5,776 bases of DNA from Haemophilus parainfluenzae. Its GTDB lineage: Bacteria; Pseudomonadota; Gammaproteobacteria; Enterobacterales; Pasteurellaceae. Made by a program: the position numbers and the translations under genes. The notes under the pieces were generated by a model. It saw only the letters and a list, made by a program, of their open reading frames with translations. It was not told the DNA's origin and did not search any database. Positions within the stretch are counted from its first letter, which is position 1, and each line of letters starts with the position of its first letter. The stretch is taken from assembly GCA_018381425.1 (NCBI GenBank), contig JAGZRY010000107.1, positions 1 through 5,776 on the forward strand, given 5' to 3'. Positions 1 through 5,776 of this stretch are shown in pieces.

Positions 1-342
1 CAAATTATGCGTTTAATGAGTAGTGAAATCAAAAGTGATCAAGAAATGATTTTATTACTGTCTAAAATGAATGCTGAAGAACGTTTAGCCGCATTCATCC
101 ATAACCTATCCAAACGCTATTCTGCTCGTGGTTTCTCAGCGAAAGAATTCCGTTTAACCATGACTCGTAGTGATATTGGTAACTATCTTGGTTTAACCGT
201 TGAAACCATCAGTCGTTTACTTGGTCGTTTCCAAAAACTGGGTGTACTCTCTGTTCAAGGTAAATACATTACTATTAATGATATTAATGCCTTGATTGAT
301 TTAACCGGTGTACATAAAACCAAAATCCAATTAGCAGAATAA
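1..342 (+). CDS. fnr: FNR oxygen-responsive transcription regulator, C-terminal part (5' end off window)
   Basis: FNR is the Crp-family global regulator of the anaerobic switch. It dimerises and binds DNA when its N-terminal [4Fe-4S] cluster is intact. Only the last 113 codons are present, and the frame is open from base 1 (Gln-Ile-Met-Arg-Leu-Met), so the Met at base 7 is internal and not the start. The visible part covers the end of the dimerisation helix, the stretch [17 protein letters not shown], and the winged helix-turn-helix. The recognition helix reads [11 protein letters not shown] and contains the E-x-x-S-R residues that in E. coli FNR contact the TTGAT half-site. The match to E. 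coli FNR from memory is close throughout, ending in GKYITI and a variable tail. The cluster cysteines lie upstream of the window and cannot be checked. A terminator follows immediately and uspE lies next, as in E. coli. Identification is confident because CRP itself differs clearly in this region. Confidence 0.95.
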   Translation, partial: QIMRLMSSEIKSDQEMILLLSKMNAEERLAAFIHNLSKRYSARGFSAKEFRLTMTRSDIGNYLGLTVETISRLLGRFQKLGVLSVQGKYITINDINALIDLTGVHKTKIQLAE

Positions 343-345
343 ATT

Positions 346-371
346 AAAAGCGTGAGTTTTCACGCTTTTTT
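346..371 (+). terminator. Rho-independent terminator of fnr
   Basis: A perfect 10-bp stem, AAAAGCGTGA (346-355) paired with TCACGCTTTT (360-369), closes a 4-base GTTT loop. It is followed by further T residues that complete a run of six (366-371). It begins three bases after the fnr stop codon, so fnr probably ends its transcript here and uspE has its own promoter. Confidence 0.88.
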
Positions 372-423
372 AACATTTGAAACAAAAAAACTTGCACGAG
401 ATCACTTTTTTGATAATCGGTTC

Positions 424-452
424 TTGTCATCGTTTAAAATCTTTTCTATCCT
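424..452 (+). promoter_or_regulatory. Candidate sigma-70 promoter of uspE
   Basis: TTGTCA (424-429) differs from the -35 consensus at one base. TATCCT (447-452) differs from the -10 consensus at two. The spacer is the ideal 17 bp. The predicted start near 459 leaves a leader of about 20 bases carrying a strong GGAGG at 471-475. It lies after the fnr terminator, as an independent uspE promoter should. A second, poorer candidate is TTGATA (410-415) with TAAAAT (435-440), whose spacer is 19 bp. Confidence 0.45.
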
Positions 453-479
453 ATTGATATCTCATATCTTGGAGGTTTT

Positions 480-1403
480 ATGAAATTTAATAATATTCTT
501 GTTGTACTCAATCCTGATAACGAAAAACAATATGCGCTTGCTCGTGCCGTTCGTCTTGTTAAAGAACAGCAAAATGAAACAAAGGTAAAAATCACCACCC
601 TTTTGAGTATTTATGACTTATCGTATGAGATGTCAGCCCTTCTTTCTTCTGAAGAACGAAGCGAAATGCATAAAACAGCCGTTGAGCAACAACGTCAAGC
701 CGTACAATTTTATTTAGATAAATATGCTGATCCGGAAATTGAATTTGACTCTCACATTGTATGGAGCAGCAATGAAGCGGATGCAATTCGTGAAGAAGTT
801 GAAAAAAATCAATATGACCTCGTTGTGAAATACACTAAAGATGAAGAAAGTTTCACTTCATTGATTTTCACACCAGTAGATTGGCAATTGTTACGTAAAT
901 GTCCAATCCCTGTATTGATGGTACGTGATGGTGATTGGAAACACCAACGCCGTATTTTAGTCGCTGTTAATGTATCCGGTGAGCAAGAATATCAAGATGA
1001 ATTCAATCAAGAATTAGTTTCAACAGGCATGAATTTAGCGGAAAACTTAAACCGTGGTAACGTACATTTAGTCGCAGCCTACCCTGTTGCGCCAATTAAT
1101 ATGGCGATTGATTTACCTGAATTTAATACTTCAGGTTATGAAAATGGCATTCGTGGCCAACACCTCATCAATATGAAAGCCCTACGTCAAAAATTTGGTA
1201 TTGATGAAGATCATACCCATGTACGCGAAGGTTTCCCTGAAGAGGTGATTCCTGAAGTAGCGAAAGAAATTGAAGCTGAATTAGTGATTTTAGGCACAGT
1301 GGGAAGAACGGGTTTATCTGCAGCGTTATTAGGTAATACGGCTGAACATGTGATTAGTAAATTAAGCTGCAATTTATTAGCCATTAAACCATCTAAAAAA
1401 TAA
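480..1403 (+). CDS. uspE: Universal stress protein E, tandem Usp domains
   Basis: UspE is a cytoplasmic tandem-domain universal stress protein linked in E. coli to stress resistance, motility and cell aggregation. This product has 307 residues, close to the roughly 316 of the E. coli protein. Domain 1 spans about residues 1-150 (start MKFNNILVVLNP, end CPIPVLMVRD). Domain 2 spans about 156-304 (start RRILVAVNVSG, end LLAIKP). Domain 2 carries the nucleotide-loop pattern G-x2-G-x9-G as G272, G275 and G285, followed by Asn-Thr where the ATP-binding consensus has Gly-Ser/Thr. Domain 1 lacks the pattern at the matching place (VVKYTKDEESF). The start is fixed by GGAGG four bases upstream. It lies directly downstream of fnr, the same adjacency as in E. 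coli, but a terminator and a candidate promoter separate the two genes. Regulation by FNR is possible but no convincing FNR box was found. Identification is confident; the precise role in this organism is not known from sequence. Confidence 0.93.
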   Translation: MKFNNILVVLNPDNEKQYALARAVRLVKEQQNETKVKITTLLSIYDLSYEMSALLSSEERSEMHKTAVEQQRQAVQFYLDKYADPEIEFDSHIVWSSNEADAIREEVEKNQYDLVVKYTKDEESFTSLIFTPVDWQLLRKCPIPVLMVRDGDWKHQRRILVAVNVSGEQEYQDEFNQELVSTGMNLAENLNRGNVHLVAAYPVAPINMAIDLPEFNTSGYENGIRGQHLINMKALRQKFGIDEDHTHVREGFPEEVIPEVAKEIEAELVILGTVGRTGLSAALLGNTAEHVISKLSCNLLAIKPSKK

Positions 1404-1428
1404 GCCTATTTAGCTTTTTATTTAAAAC

Positions 1429-1437
1429 AAGTGCGGT
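1429..1437 (+). repeat. DNA uptake signal sequence (exact AAGTGCGGT)
   Basis: This is the 9-bp core recognised during natural transformation in the Haemophilus-type Pasteurellaceae. It is an exact match and forms the left arm of the uspE terminator. The facing copy at 1460-1468 has one mismatch, a T in place of the second base of ACCGCACTT. Confidence 0.9.
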
Positions 1438-1472
1438 CAGAAAAATAATCATTTTATTGATCGCACTTTTTT
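1429..1472 (+). terminator. uspE terminator built from an inverted uptake-signal pair
   Basis: AAGTGCGGTCA (1429-1439) pairs with TGATCGCACTT (1458-1468) over 11 bp, with one G-U wobble. An inner AAAAT/ATTTT helix (1442-1446 with 1451-1455) extends the hairpin. A run of six T (1467-1472) follows. The left arm is an exact uptake signal. The right arm is a complement copy with one change (ATCGCACTT). It sits 25 bases after the uspE stop codon. Confidence 0.85.
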
Positions 1473-1482
1473 GTTAAAAAAA

Positions 1483-1498
1483 TGTGAAGTTTCTCACA
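1483..1498 (+). promoter_or_regulatory. CRP (cAMP receptor protein) binding site
   Basis: The site is TGTGA, six bases (AGTTTC), then TCACA, so both half-sites match the CRP consensus exactly, with flanking A residues on both sides. T at the third base of TGTGA, instead of the C of TGCGA, makes it a conventional CRP-N site and not the Sxy-dependent CRP-S type of competence genes. The centre is at 1490.5, about 61 bp before the start predicted from the -10 box at 1539-1544. This matches the -61.5 position of class I activation. The downstream target is the DUF4198-like gene. Confidence 0.8.
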
Positions 1499-1515
1499 AA
1501 ATCAACTTTTTCTAT

Positions 1516-1544
1516 TCGTCTCATTATTTCTTTTTCGTTATACT
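1516..1544 (+). promoter_or_regulatory. CRP-dependent promoter of the DUF4198-like gene
   Basis: TATACT (1539-1544) is a one-mismatch -10 box. The hexamer 17 bp upstream, TCGTCT (1516-1521), is a poor -35 with 3 of 6 matches, as often seen at activator-dependent promoters. The predicted start near 1551-1552 gives a leader of about 50 bases. The ribosome site AAGGAA (1591-1596) lies five bases before the ATG. Confidence 0.6.
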
Positions 1545-1601
1545 CGTCCGCCCTATCGAAAACTTTCTATAAATTGATTTATTGATTAAAAAGGAAAGAC
1601 A

Positions 1602-2438
1602 ATGAAAAAAACATTAATTGCAGCACTACTTGGCTTCTCTGCGCTCGCGCAAGCCCATGAAGTTTGGGTTGCAACACCTGCACAACTTGCTTCCAATTCC
1701 GTTTTAAAAGCTGATTTAGCTTATGGTGACTACCCTTACGTTGAAAAAATTCCTGAAAAACGTCTCGCTATTTTTCCACCAATGGAACTCATTAATCAAG
1801 ATGGTGAAATGCAAACATTAGTACAAAAAGGTGAAAACTACCAATATCAATCAGAAAAACCCTTAAAAGACGGTTCATATTGGGTAACAGCTACTTATAA
1901 ACCAACTTTCTGGTCACAAAATAATGAAGGTTGGAAAATGGATAACTTACAAGGCACACCAAATGCATTCTATTGCGAACAAACTCAAATGTTTGGTAAA
2001 GCCTTTACTGTAGTGGGCAAAAAACCATTAAATGCAGATATGGCAATGACACGCCTCGGCTTACCACTTGAAATCGTGCCACTTAAAGATCCGAAAACAA
2101 TTAAAGCAGGTGAAGCTTTCCCTGTTCAGATTTTCTATAAAGACCAACCACTTGCAAGCGAAACGATTATCGCAACCTCTGATACATTTGTTGTAAAAGA
2201 TATGGAAGCGGCAACATCTCACCGTGAACCACAAGCGTTTTCAGGTAAAACGGACAGTGAAGGTAAAGTTAACTTTATCCCATTAATTGAAGGTGTTTGG
2301 AAGCTTAAAGTGATTCACAAAGAACCATTTGAAGATCAAAAGGTGTGTCAACAATCAGCAAATTACGCAACGCTAATTCTACCTGTTGGTAAAGCGCGTG
2401 CTAAACTACCACCAAAACCAGAACATCATCACCATTAA
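1602..2438 (+). CDS. Secreted DUF4198-like protein, possible metal binder with His tail
   Basis: The product is a 278-residue exported protein. Residues 1-18 form a Sec signal peptide: Lys-Lys, a hydrophobic core [11 protein letters not shown], then AQA before the predicted cut. The mature protein would therefore begin His19-Glu-Val-Trp. This His-Glu-x-Trp start just after the signal peptide is characteristic of the DUF4198 family, which includes NikK-type proteins associated with nickel uptake. The rest looks like beta-rich immunoglobulin-like domains, with a second segment from about residue 165 ([17 protein letters not shown]). A DSEGKVNF turn near 218-225 is typical of such domains. There are two mature cysteines, C125 and C249, which could form a periplasmic disulfide. 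The C-terminus is Pro-Glu-His4 (H275-H278). It stands alone between terminators behind a CRP-site promoter, with no transporter genes beside it. The family assignment is by motif recall, and metal binding is an inference. It could equally be a periplasmic protein unrelated to metal transport. Confidence 0.72.
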   Translation: MKKTLIAALLGFSALAQAHEVWVATPAQLASNSVLKADLAYGDYPYVEKIPEKRLAIFPPMELINQDGEMQTLVQKGENYQYQSEKPLKDGSYWVTATYKPTFWSQNNEGWKMDNLQGTPNAFYCEQTQMFGKAFTVVGKKPLNADMAMTRLGLPLEIVPLKDPKTIKAGEAFPVQIFYKDQPLASETIIATSDTFVVKDMEAATSHREPQAFSGKTDSEGKVNFIPLIEGVWKLKVIHKEPFEDQKVCQQSANYATLILPVGKARAKLPPKPEHHHH

Positions 2439-2446
2439 CTATAAAA

Positions 2447-2455
2447 AAGTGCGGT
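2447..2455 (+). repeat. DNA uptake signal sequence (exact), left arm of inverted pair
   Basis: This is an exact AAGTGCGGT. Together with the exact complement at 2468-2476 it forms the stem of the shared terminator. Confidence 0.93.
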
Positions 2456-2467
2456 CAAATCAATTTA

Positions 2468-2476
2468 ACCGCACTT
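2468..2476 (-). repeat. DNA uptake signal sequence (exact), right arm of inverted pair
   Basis: This is an exact ACCGCACTT, the uptake signal read on the minus strand. It lies 12 bases from its partner in the terminator hairpin. Confidence 0.93.
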
Positions 2477-2478
2477 TT

Positions 2479-3039
2479 TTAATATGTTCTTAACGCTGGT
2501 GGTTGGTGATGTTCAATAAAGGTTTCAATTTCTTGAAGATCATTCGAGAATAAAATCTTCTCAAAATCACCTTGAGTAAAGAAGCCTTCTTTCACCATAT
2601 GGCTAAAAAAGGACTTTAGTGAATCAAAATACCCCTTTTCATTAAACAGAATACAAGGGTTGTTATTTTTCCCAATTCGCGCCCAAGAAATCACTTCAGC
2701 AATCTCTTCTAAAGTGCCTGGTCCGCCAGGCAAAGCAATATAAGCATCGCCAAGCTCAACCATTTTATTTTTTCGCTCAGACATGTTTTCAACAATTACG
2801 GTCTTAGTTAAATTAGGATGTGAAACTTCTCTGTCTTGTAAAAATTGAGGGATAATACCAATTACTTTGCCTTGATGAGCAAGTACAGTATCTGCAACCA
2901 CGCCCATTAATCCCAATTTTCCGCCACCATAAACTAAAGTATGTTGGCCATCTGCAATCCATTTTCCTAATTTTTTTGCGGCAGCCTGATAGGCAGAATC
3001 ATTACCTAAACTCGCACCGCAATAAACCGTGATGTTCAT
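2479..3039 (-). CDS. LOG family protein (TIGR00730, putative nucleoside-monophosphate phosphoribohydrolase)
   Basis: LOG-family enzymes cleave the N-glycosidic bond of nucleoside 5'-monophosphates, classically cytokinin ribotides, releasing the base and ribose 5-phosphate. The bacterial substrate is often unknown. This 186-residue cytoplasmic protein has the usual short-LOG length. Its family motifs are VYCGAS at 5-10, the glycine-rich VYGGGKLGLMG at 36-46, the ERKNKM segment with the expected catalytic Arg89, and PGGPGTLEE at 104-112 with the expected catalytic Glu112. The start was set at the ATG of MNITVYCGAS because this is where family similarity begins. An in-frame ATG 22 codons upstream would only add residues overlapping the topA end. 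The start lies one base after the topA stop (TAG-G-ATG), with a modest GGA nine bases before it, so translation is probably coupled to topA. It ends at the bidirectional terminator. The family call is confident; substrate and physiological role are not determined. PpnN of E. coli is a much longer relative. Confidence 0.9.
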   Translation of the reverse strand: MNITVYCGASLGNDSAYQAAAKKLGKWIADGQHTLVYGGGKLGLMGVVADTVLAHQGKVIGIIPQFLQDREVSHPNLTKTVIVENMSERKNKMVELGDAYIALPGGPGTLEEIAEVISWARIGKNNNPCILFNEKGYFDSLKSFFSHMVKEGFFTQGDFEKILFSNDLQEIETFIEHHQPPALRTY

Positions 3040-3040
3040 C

Positions 3041-5647
3041 CTACTTTTTCCATTCTTCCCATTTCCCATCAATATAATCCACAATCCATTTTGTGGCTTT
3101 GCCATTCTTTTCAGATGTCACATATTGATGTTTTTCTTTACGGCTAAAGCGGATAATGGCTTCATTACCCTCAGGGTCTTTTTGTGGCGCATCCGCTAAA
3201 TAACGTAATTTTTCCGGTAAACGATCACGATAAAGCGCTAATTCCGCCACTTTTGCTGGTCGTGTTTCACGTGATTTCGGGAAGTTATGTGCAGACATAA
3301 ACACGCCACTTGCACCATCACGTAATACAAAATACGCATCAGATTTTTCACATTTCAGTTCAGGGAAATGAACAGGCTCTTCTTTTGGCGGTGCAACCTC
3401 ACCGTTTTTCAAAATCTTACGGGTGTTATCACAGCTGGTACAGCCCATATATTTACCAAAACGACCGAGTTTTAAGTGCATATCTGAACCACACTTATCG
3501 CATTCTACAATCGGACCGTCATAGCCTTTAATTTTGAATTGGCCTTGTTCAACCAAATAACCATCACAATTCGGATTGTTACCACAAATATGCAATTTAC
3601 GATGTGGGTCGATGATATAGCTATCCATCGCCGTGCCACATTTCGGGCAACGTTTACGATCCATTAAGGCTTTGGTCTCAGAAGCCTCATCCAATACATT
3701 GAGTAATTCTGCTTCTGGAATGAGATTAATCGTGGTTTTACAACGCTCTTTTGGTGGTAATGCATAACCCGAACAACCAAGGAATACACCAGTACTTGCT
3801 GTACGAATCGCCATTTTGCGACCACAAGTTGGGCAATCAATATCGGTGAGTACAAGGCTATTCGGCTTCATTCCACCTTCTAGTTCATCTAATTCAGCCG
3901 TAGAAAGTTGGGTAGAAAAATCTTTGAAGAATTGATTTAACTCAGCCTTCCAATTTTTCTCACCGGATGCAATTTGGTCTAGTACGTTTTCCATGTTGGC
4001 AGTGAAATCGTAGCTCATCAAATCAGTAAAAGATTGATTTAAGCGATCAGTAACGATTTCGCCCATTTTCTCGGCATAGAAACGGCGATTTTCAATGCGT
4101 ACATAACCACGTTCTTGAATAGTTGAAATAATTGCCGCATAAGTCGAAGGCCGACCAATACCACGTTTCTCCAATTCTTTAACCAAGGCAGCTTCGGTAA
4201 AACGAGCTGGCGGTTTGGTAAAGTGTTGGCTTGGCGAAACCGTTTTTAGTGCTAATGTTTCGTTCAAACTCACAGCTGGCAAAATTTGGTCTTCTGGATT
4301 TTTACCTAATTGTGGCAAGACTTTTGTCCAACCATCAAAGCGTAAAATACGGCCTTTGGCTTTCAACTCATAATCGCCAGCCATTACAGTGACGGTTGTG
4401 CTGTCATATTGTGCCGCTGGCATTTGGCAGGCTACAAATTGACGCCAGATTAAATCATACAAACGCACGGCATCTTTATCCATGCCACTTAAATGTTCCG
4501 CAAGCATTTTCACATCAGAAGGACGAATGGCTTCGTGCGCTTCTTGTGCGTTTTCTTTACTGGAATAGAAATTCGGTTTAGCAGGTAAATAATCTTTGCC
4601 GAAATGGCTTTCGATATAAGAGCGTGCCATATTTAATGCATCTTGACTCAAGTTGGTAGAGTCAGTACGCATGTAAGTAATGTAACCAGCTTCATATAAA
4701 CGTTGTGCCAACATCATGGTTTTCTTCACCCCAAAACCCAAACGCGTGCTTGCAGTTTGTTGTAAGGTTGAAGTAATAAATGGGGCTCTTGGTTTAGAAC
4801 CTGTTGGTTTGGTTTCTAAATCTGTGACAACGTAATGTGATTTATTTAAAAAATCGACCGCACTTTGAGCTTCTTTTTCATTTTTCGGCTCAAATTTCTT
4901 GCCTTTATATTGCACCACATCCAAACGTAAGTCTTCTTTCTTGCTCGTTTGGGTTAACGCTTCAATTTCCCAAAACTCTTCCGGTTGGAATGCTTTGATT
5001 TCACGTTCACGCTCTACCACCAATTTCACGGCAACAGATTGCACACGTCCAGCTGATAGACCTCGCGCCACTTTCTTCCATAATAATGGCGACACCATAA
5101 AACCTACCACGCGGTCTAAGAAACGACGGGTTTGCTGAGCATTAACCTGGTCCATATTAATGTGAGCAGGATGCTGGAATGCTTTTTCAATCGCTTTCTT
5201 CGTAATCTCATTAAATACAACGCGACTAAAACGGCTATCATCGCCACCAATGACTTCACGTAAATGCCACGCGATAGCCTCTCCTTCTCTATCCAAGTCG
5301 GTTGCGAGATAAACATGGTCAGATTTTTTAGCAAGAGACTTTAATTCGGCTACTACTTTCTCTTTACCTGGTAGAATTTGGTAATTGGCTTTCCAATCAT
5401 GATAAGGGTCAATCCCCATACGTTTCACTAAGGCCGCACGGTCTTTTTCTGCTTTAATTTTGTTTTTTTCTTCCGCACTTAATCCTTTAGTGGAAACGGG
5501 TTTAGCCTTCTCGCCAGTGCTACTCCCTGCAGTAGGCAAATCACAAATATGCCCTACGCTGGATTTCACCACATACTGGCTACCTAAATATTTATTGATG
5601 GTTTTCGCTTTGGCTGGCGACTCCACAATCACTAAAGATTTGCTCAT
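3041..5647 (-). CDS. topA: DNA topoisomerase I (type IA, omega protein)
   Basis: TopA relaxes negative supercoils by cutting one strand through a 5'-phosphotyrosine link and passing the other strand. It balances gyrase on the chromosome. The 868-residue product matches the gamma-proteobacterial length (865 in E. coli). The Toprim domain at the N-terminus has [12 protein letters not shown] with Glu9 and the metal-binding [10 protein letters not shown] with Asp117, Asp119 and Glu121. Residues 190-210 hold the [12 protein letters not shown] motif. The active-site segment [10 protein letters not shown] places the nucleophile at Tyr325 with Arg327 beside it. The C-terminal part has three four-cysteine zinc ribbons: C605/C608/C625/C636, C667/C670/C688/C694 and C716/C719/C736/C739. 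A cysteine-poor ribbon region runs to the end (about 760-868). All key residues are present and there is no frameshift. The ATG has a weak AGG seven bases upstream. It is the first gene of a leftward pair with the LOG gene and is divergent from a LysR-type gene. Confidence 0.98.
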   Translation of the reverse strand: MSKSLVIVESPAKAKTINKYLGSQYVVKSSVGHICDLPTAGSSTGEKAKPVSTKGLSAEEKNKIKAEKDRAALVKRMGIDPYHDWKANYQILPGKEKVVAELKSLAKKSDHVYLATDLDREGEAIAWHLREVIGGDDSRFSRVVFNEITKKAIEKAFQHPAHINMDQVNAQQTRRFLDRVVGFMVSPLLWKKVARGLSAGRVQSVAVKLVVEREREIKAFQPEEFWEIEALTQTSKKEDLRLDVVQYKGKKFEPKNEKEAQSAVDFLNKSHYVVTDLETKPTGSKPRAPFITSTLQQTASTRLGFGVKKTMMLAQRLYEAGYITYMRTDSTNLSQDALNMARSYIESHFGKDYLPAKPNFYSSKENAQEAHEAIRPSDVKMLAEHLSGMDKDAVRLYDLIWRQFVACQMPAAQYDSTTVTVMAGDYELKAKGRILRFDGWTKVLPQLGKNPEDQILPAVSLNETLALKTVSPSQHFTKPPARFTEAALVKELEKRGIGRPSTYAAIISTIQERGYVRIENRRFYAEKMGEIVTDRLNQSFTDLMSYDFTANMENVLDQIASGEKNWKAELNQFFKDFSTQLSTAELDELEGGMKPNSLVLTDIDCPTCGRKMAIRTASTGVFLGCSGYALPPKERCKTTINLIPEAELLNVLDEASETKALMDRKRCPKCGTAMDSYIIDPHRKLHICGNNPNCDGYLVEQGQFKIKGYDGPIVECDKCGSDMHLKLGRFGKYMGCTSCDNTRKILKNGEVAPPKEEPVHFPELKCEKSDAYFVLRDGASGVFMSAHNFPKSRETRPAKVAELALYRDRLPEKLRYLADAPQKDPEGNEAIIRFSRKEKHQYVTSEKNGKATKWIVDYIDGKWEEWKK
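4857..4865 (-). repeat. DNA uptake signal sequence (exact) inside topA
   Basis: This is ACCGCACTT on the plus strand, thus AAGTGCGGT on the coding strand of topA. It is followed by the AT-rich flank (CGATTTTTTAAATAAATC) expected of the extended signal. It encodes Ser262-Ala263-Val264 of TopA, in a linker-like stretch away from the catalytic motifs. Confidence 0.92.
5472..5480 (-). repeat. Near-match uptake signal inside topA (8 of 9)
   Basis: TCCGCACTT on the plus strand reads AAGTGCGGA on the topA strand, one mismatch at the last base. It encodes part of Leu-Ser-Ala-Glu near TopA residue 57. It may be a degenerate signal or chance. Confidence 0.4.
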
Positions 5648-5744
5648 TTGCTTACCTAAAATATAACTAGAATTCTGTAAAATTGGCGATATACTGCAAA
5701 CTTACGCCGATAAAATCAAGCTTTTTTTCAAAAAGGATTTATAA
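5648..5744. promoter_or_regulatory. Divergent promoter region between topA and a LysR-type gene
   Basis: These 97 bases must hold the promoters for both topA (leftward) and the rightward gene. Candidate -10 boxes on the plus strand are TATACT (5690-5695) and TAAAAT (5711-5716), neither with a good -35. On the minus strand the best-looking TATATT lies too close to the topA start to leave room for its ribosome site. An imperfect inverted repeat, ATTGGCG (5682-5688) and CGCCGAT (5705-5711), spans the middle and could be an operator. Exact promoters cannot be assigned from sequence. Confidence 0.5.
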
Positions 5745-5776
5745 ATGGATAAACTCAATGCAATTTCGGTTTTCTG
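5745..5776 (+). CDS. Probable LysR-family transcription regulator, first ten codons only
   Basis: An ATG with AAGGA seven bases upstream (5733-5737) opens a frame reading MDKLNAISVF, running off the window. This is the typical opening of LysR-type regulators, where it leads into the N-terminal helix-turn-helix (Met-Asp-x-Leu-x-Ala-Ile-x-Val-Phe). Divergent orientation from a neighbouring gene is also common for this family. Only ten residues are visible, so the family call rests on that opening and context, and no effector or target can be proposed. Confidence 0.65.
   Translation, partial: MDKLNAISVF

Larger units (their letters stand above)
2443..2480. terminator. Bidirectional terminator between convergent genes
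   Basis: A perfect 13-bp stem, six A plus GTGCGGT (2443-2455), pairs with ACCGCAC plus six T (2468-2480) around a 12-base loop. The A tract on the left and the T tract on the right make it work on both strands. It serves the DUF4198-like gene, whose stop ends four bases before the stem, and the leftward LOG gene, whose stop codon (2479-2481) overlaps the base of the stem. Confidence 0.92.

Noticed and set aside
391..406. CRP-like sequence near TTGCACGAGATCACT before uspE
   Set aside because: The right part resembles TCACA, but at the required spacing the left half-site matches only two of five bases, so it is not a credible CRP site.
410..423. FNR half-site TTGAT before uspE, attractive because FNR is encoded next door
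   Set aside because: The second half-site (expected ATCAA) shows no match, and the other TTGAT at 454-458 also lacks a partner. An isolated half-site is expected by chance in AT-rich DNA.
592..786. 64-codon minus-strand frame opposite uspE
   Set aside because: It is a shadow of the uspE frame with no ribosome site or recognisable domain.
1573..1587. Direct repeat ATTGATT in the leader of the DUF4198-like gene
   Set aside because: It is two 7-base AT-rich copies in direct, not inverted, orientation, with no resemblance to a complete FNR or Fur box and no supporting structure.
1552..1601. Possible riboswitch or structured leader before the secreted protein gene
   Set aside because: The predicted leader is only about 50 bases, AT-rich, and shows no stable hairpin or known aptamer pattern.
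2424..2435. C-terminal His4 as a cloning tag or vector artefact
   Set aside because: It is followed by a native stop codon and a genuine chromosomal uptake-signal terminator, is shorter than a standard tag, and is encoded by mixed CAT and CAC codons in normal context.
3040..3105. Upstream in-frame ATG that would add 22 residues (MAKPQNGLW...) to the LOG protein
   Set aside because: The added stretch lies wholly within the topA 3' end in another frame, has no family similarity, and the expected LOG N-terminus begins exactly at the ATG one base after the topA stop.
3310..5666. Open frames of 61-79 codons on the plus strand opposite topA, and short minus-strand frames within it
   Set aside because: They lie in the antisense or alternate frames of a strongly conserved, intact topA, have no convincing ribosome sites, and their products resemble nothing recognised.

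Overview
This is an ordinary core-genome segment from a member of the Pasteurellaceae, most likely Haemophilus or a close relative. Four lines of evidence agree. The DNA is AT-rich. There are four exact copies of the 9-bp Haemophilus-type DNA uptake signal (AAGTGCGGT or its complement), with near matches as well. The proteins read as gamma-proteobacterial orthologues of FNR, UspE and topoisomerase I. The uptake signals are placed as inverted pairs that double as terminators, as is typical of this group. The species is inferred and was not tested by alignment.

Layout. The left part is read rightwards. The window opens inside fnr, with only the dimerisation helix and DNA-binding domain present (1-342), followed by a strong hairpin terminator (346-371). 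A candidate promoter (424-452) then precedes uspE (480-1403), which ends at an uptake-signal terminator (1429-1472). Next comes a symmetrical CRP-binding site (1483-1498) at class I distance from a good -10 box (1539-1544). It drives a secreted DUF4198-like protein (1602-2438) that would have histidine as its first mature residue and a four-histidine tail.

The right part is read leftwards. topA (3041-5647) is followed after one base by a LOG/TIGR00730-family gene (2479-3039), so the two are probably one translationally coupled operon. The two convergent blocks share one bidirectional uptake-signal terminator (2443-2480). At the right edge, a 97-bp divergent region (5648-5744) separates topA from the first ten codons of a probable LysR-type regulator (5745-5776).

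Functional picture. fnr and uspE are regulatory and stress genes that also lie side by side in E. coli. topA is essential DNA-supercoiling housekeeping, and its partner is a nucleotide-processing or nucleotide-binding LOG protein. The secreted DUF4198-like gene under apparent CRP control is the least characterised element and the one most worth following up. I found no mobile element, CRISPR array, tRNA or rRNA, and no evidence for a wholly new multi-gene system.
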